A stretch of DNA of 64,000 nucleotides from Ulva prolifera (taxonomy: Eukaryota > Chlorophyta > Ulvophyceae > Ulvales > Ulvaceae), in the NCBI GenBank assembly GCA_023078555.1, contig CM041202.1:4946522-5010521 (forward strand), written 5' to 3'. The notes below the pieces were generated by a model. It was not told the origin of the DNA, ran no database searches, and saw nothing but the letters and a program-made list of their open reading frames with translations. Of the stretch, positions 61,251 to 64,000 are shown piece after piece. Every line of letters starts with the position of its first letter. The first letter of the stretch is position 1. A program made the position numbers and the translations under genes.

Positions 61251-61994
61251 TCAAACCGGTTTCCCGAAACAACGCTTGACCGTGTTCGCATATTCTCGGA
61301 CATGTAACAGTTGTGATGCTGACCATTCTATGAATGCAGTAGCGACCGTGTCTGCCTTTTCTGTGGATTCATTCATGGCAGGTTTCAATTCATCGTTAAA
61401 TTTCACGTGCAGTTGTGACAGCGGTAAGAACATCGTGAGCGTCGAGCTGGCGGCTGATGTGCTTTGAGGTTGCATGAGTTGCTGAAGCTTTGTGAACAGT
61501 ATGTATGCAAAATCAATACGTGATTGTCTACCAGGCATATGTGGGTAATCAATAAAGATCAATCGGTAGTACTCTGTGACATGATGTATCAATTCATTGA
61601 CCTCAGCAGACTCGTCTACATTGTATGACTGCCATGCCTGCTGAATGTTATGTCGGAATTGTCCATTCGTGAAGTAAAAGTCACGAATGGTCTCCAGCCA
61701 TTGGCGGACAGTACATTGTGGTCTCATTGCAACGTGTTGTGCGACTATGAAATGCTGCTCCGTGCGATCAAATGACGACATGAGATGTTGAATGACTTGT
61801 CGTCCGGACAAGTGAGTGCAGTGCTTGCGTGCATGCAATGCGTCACTTTGGTACTTGTGCCATCGTAGTTCCGAAAGTTGGTCGCTTCGTAGACCCGAGA
61901 ATGCGGGGAACTTGACAGACTTGAACGTGTATTCGGCACTACGAAACCACGACGCAGATCGATCGTCTATGAAGTTTGGTTCAACATCAGGCAA
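61251..61994 (-). pseudogene. GyII gag central region
   Basis: 247 open codons: FKSVKFPAFSGLRSDQLSEL, HLMSSFDRTEQHFIVAQHVA, TVRQWLETIRDFYFTNGQFR, IHHVTEYYRLIFIDYPHMPG, IEWSASQLLHVREYANTVKR. This helical pattern with a conserved aromatic centre fits a capsid domain. It ends at a stop near 61251; about 100 bp further left the solo LTR begins. A frameshift near 62035 separates it from the N-terminal frame. Confidence 0.75.
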
Positions 61995-62039
61995 GGAGGA
62001 CAGATCAAGGCGGGCTGAATGTACCTGCGTGACAACTGA

Positions 62040-62850
62040 TTATGAGCAATCCCTGAATTGAATGGCTTCTGACTTCACCATTTCTGATACGTTGACTGAT
62101 GGGATCTTGAGCTTGATTGAGTCCAAACAAAACGACCTACATTCGCATGCATGGAATACGGCGTACACAATCTCTTGCAGATGCGTGTCGGCAATCTTGG
62201 CTGAGTGCACGATTGCCGTGACGGGACTGTTCACATTTGGTGACGCGCGTAGGGTAGCGGCGCGCTTCGACACTCTGATCATATCAAGCATATCGTTCTG
62301 AGCTAGGCACGATAGGAATGACATTTTGAATGCTCTGTCATCCTTGGCAACAGCAAAAACAAAATCTAAGAGCGGCTGTGCATACTTTGTGCCTAACCAA
62401 CACATCAATGACACGCCCTGAGGGCTAAGCAAATTCCTAGTCGGGCCCGGGCCTGACCCCATGCAACCATGCAGGTGTCCGAGCCACCGAGCGACAGTGT
62501 TGCACCAATTGTGCGTGCCGAAGACCTTGGTTCGAAGGTTTTGAAGGGCCACAGCTCTTCACTAAGCTCCTCGTTGACGAGCAACATTCTAGCGTCTTCC
62601 TGCATAGCTAACAGTGTACTCCTAGAACCGCTAGACGAAAAGCATTTGCTTGCTTCGGCAACGACGGTGCCCAACCAGCGCATCTGTCCGGTTGTTCGAC
62701 GAACATAGTCAATGTCCTCACGAGAAAACGACGAGATCCCTGGGATCTGGGACATGTGATGGTCGACGGACAAGTTTGCGTTACTAGGGTCTATGAAGGA
62801 CTAGTGAACTACGTCCCAATCCGCGGCTAGAATGCTCTCTTGTGCAGACA
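62040..62850 (-). pseudogene. GyII gag N-terminal region
   Basis: Begins MSAQESILAADWDVVH, then a stop near 62800. It resumes in shifted frames (62405-62773: SQIPGISSFSREDIDYVRRT; 62040-62552: YAQPLLDFVFAVAKDDRAFK). At least two breaks occur. Position directly after the 5' LTR and primer site supports Gag N-terminus. Confidence 0.65.
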
Positions 62851-62896
62851 TGATGAGATCTGCAACAGGTGTGAAATGTTAGGTTGAAGATCTTAG

Positions 62897-62908
62897 CAAA
62901 TCGATACC
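62897..62908 (-). other. GyII primer-binding site
   Basis: GGTATCGATTTG on the minus strand directly after the 5' LTR. It keeps the GGTATCG core shared with the CopA, CopB and LTR-D sites. Confidence 0.55.
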
Positions 62909-63965
62909 TGTCGAGAGAGGTGGAAGCCTCCGGGGCGCTGACGAGCACCTGGATCTAACTTGGCGTGGATGTAAGGGGCCTTACGTTGCAGTGCGGAGAC
63001 TGTAATCAACTATAGAATACGACAGGTTTAACAAAATGAGTGTCAATAAAAAATGTATTACGACATAGTGGAAATAGGTTCCCCAATTCGAACTCTGAAA
63101 ACAGAAGACCGAATCCCAACAAGTGCACGGTATAAATACCGTTTGGACTGCACCTAGGACACCCCTTCTAAGGCTGGCCACATTCAAGTGCTACACAAAA
63201 GTGGAGCACATTGAATGGAATCCCTAATAATCGCGGGATATCTAACATGATTGGCTGACAAGCGCTGGACACCGGACTCGGTGCCATCGTTATGGTGTGA
63301 CGAGTATGATTGTGTTCATTGCCATATGCATGTAACTTCTGGTGCGATAACAGCGCATCTCGGAGTATAACGTGCATGTCGGAGTTTAACCCCGGATTTG
63401 ACTTTCTGCCAATTTAGTGTAGTATTCTAGCGTGGCCACTGCGTATCGGGTTCGGGGCTCAAGTGACTTAGTGCCTCCGAATGGTATGTGCACATTTGAC
63501 TGTGTGCATGCTGAGCATGACTGATGACGTGTGACTATGAATGTGGAATAATGCATGTCCCACGACCAGTGACATAGCTAACTATTGATATGCTGTGTCG
63601 TTTGATGTGATCTAAGTTGTGTTCGTGCGCACGTATAAATACACGATGATCTCAGTGCTTAATAATGAGATATATGAAGATGTTAGTGAAGAGTGATATG
63701 ACTGGTGCGCGACGCCCTCGTAGCCACATGGTGAGCATTGTGCGACTGATGCCCATGACGTTAAAAAGGCCAAATAATGTATCGCTGTCCGGGTATTCGA
63801 CAACGCGAAATGACAAATGATTATAATCTGATGACTATGTGATGATGCAATATCCGGACCGTGTTATATTATTTGGTCATGTACGTGCTTGAGAGCACCT
63901 GGAGTTTATGATGCATGTGTGCATCTACCAGCCAGCGCCGGAGGTGAGATGAACATCTCACAACA
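62909..63965 (-). repeat. 5' LTR of GyII (family E)
   Basis: 1057 bp, plus-strand ends TGTCGAGAGAGG and CTCACAACA, without the 681-bp insertion of its partner. Right flank CGTCA matches the left flank of the 3' LTR. Confidence 0.9.
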
Positions 63966-64000
63966 CGTCATGTGGAACGGCGTCGTTAACAGGCAAGATA
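63966..64000 (-). other. Target duplication and start of GyI-family host sequence
   Basis: CGTCA (63966-63970) is the second copy of GyII's target site. The remaining 30 bases should be the upstream continuation of the gag fragment at 47506-47863; too little is present to confirm this. Confidence 0.5.

Larger units (their letters stand above)
47864..63965 (-). mobile_element. Ty3/gypsy element GyII with nested insertions
   Basis: Old gypsy element, 5' end at the right. LTRs of about 1056 bp are at 47864-49604 (3', carrying a 681-bp insertion) and 62909-63965 (5'). It is flanked by CGTCA at 47859-47863 and 63966-63970. Gag, protease, RT, RNase H, integrase and extra downstream frames are present but broken. 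It is interrupted by non-LTR sequence (about 54520-59339), a solo gypsy LTR within that, and a solo copia LTR. The two LTRs differ markedly in part of their length, which indicates age. Confidence 0.9.

Noticed and set aside
1..64000. CRISPR arrays, bacterial operons, tRNA or rRNA genes
   Set aside because: No regularly spaced repeats, cloverleaf-like sequence or rRNA signature was noticed. All gene content is eukaryotic retroelement or TIR element.

Overview
The window reads as eukaryotic nuclear DNA built almost entirely from transposable elements. I recognise no cellular protein-coding gene, rRNA or tRNA. Base composition is close to even, and long intron-free pol reading frames occur on both strands. 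Ty1/copia elements, Ty3/gypsy elements (one with a clear chromodomain), a non-LTR element with a restriction-like endonuclease tail, and several TIR elements lie together. This mix would suit a repeat-rich alga or other protist. That assignment is an inference with low confidence.

Layout, left to right. Bases 1-5215 hold the 3' part of a decayed copia element (Cop1, + strand). It appears to have inserted into the 3' LTR of an inverted copia relic, Cop2 (5216-10065, - strand). Cop2 is itself interrupted by a solo gypsy-type LTR (6382-7182, TSD CATAC). Bases 10066-16360 are a chromovirus (GyIII, - strand) whose gag is split by an 885-bp hAT-like element (14948-15832, 8-bp TSD). A copia scrap, a fragment of the non-LTR endonuclease tail and two solo LTRs follow up to 18328. 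Bases 18329-22174 have no recognised gene, but contain a 1126-bp hAT-like element (19803-20928) and a 490-bp Harbinger/Tourist-like element (21195-21684). Bases 22175-27602 are a second gypsy element (GyI, - strand) with a complete pol frame of about 1260 codons.

The centre is a three-level nest. A TA-duplicating TIR element (28353-42302) is split by a copia element (CopB, 28711-41857, TSD GACGT). CopB is split by a young copia element of another family (CopA, 31573-37856, TSD GGAAC). Each level has matching ends and target duplications, and removing CopA restores CopB's frame. A second copy of the TIR element lies inside an LTR at 44437-45306. That LTR leads into two overlapping unrecognised gag-like frames.

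The right quarter (47864-63965) is a third gypsy element (GyII, - strand), bounded by LTRs of about 1056 bp and TSD CGTCA. Its pol is broken and its catalytic sites are damaged. It carries non-LTR sequence between protease and RT, two solo LTRs (57849-58860 and 60796-61142), a 681-bp TIR insertion in its 3' LTR, and unassigned frames after the integrase. It sits inside a gag fragment of the GyI family.

All the large elements once encoded the usual capsid, protease, integrase, RT and RNase H set. Only GyI pol, CopA gag and pol, and CopB gag and its separate pol halves remain as long frames. LTR similarity and nesting give a consistent order: GyII and Cop1/Cop2 are old, CopB is younger and CopA is the most recent.
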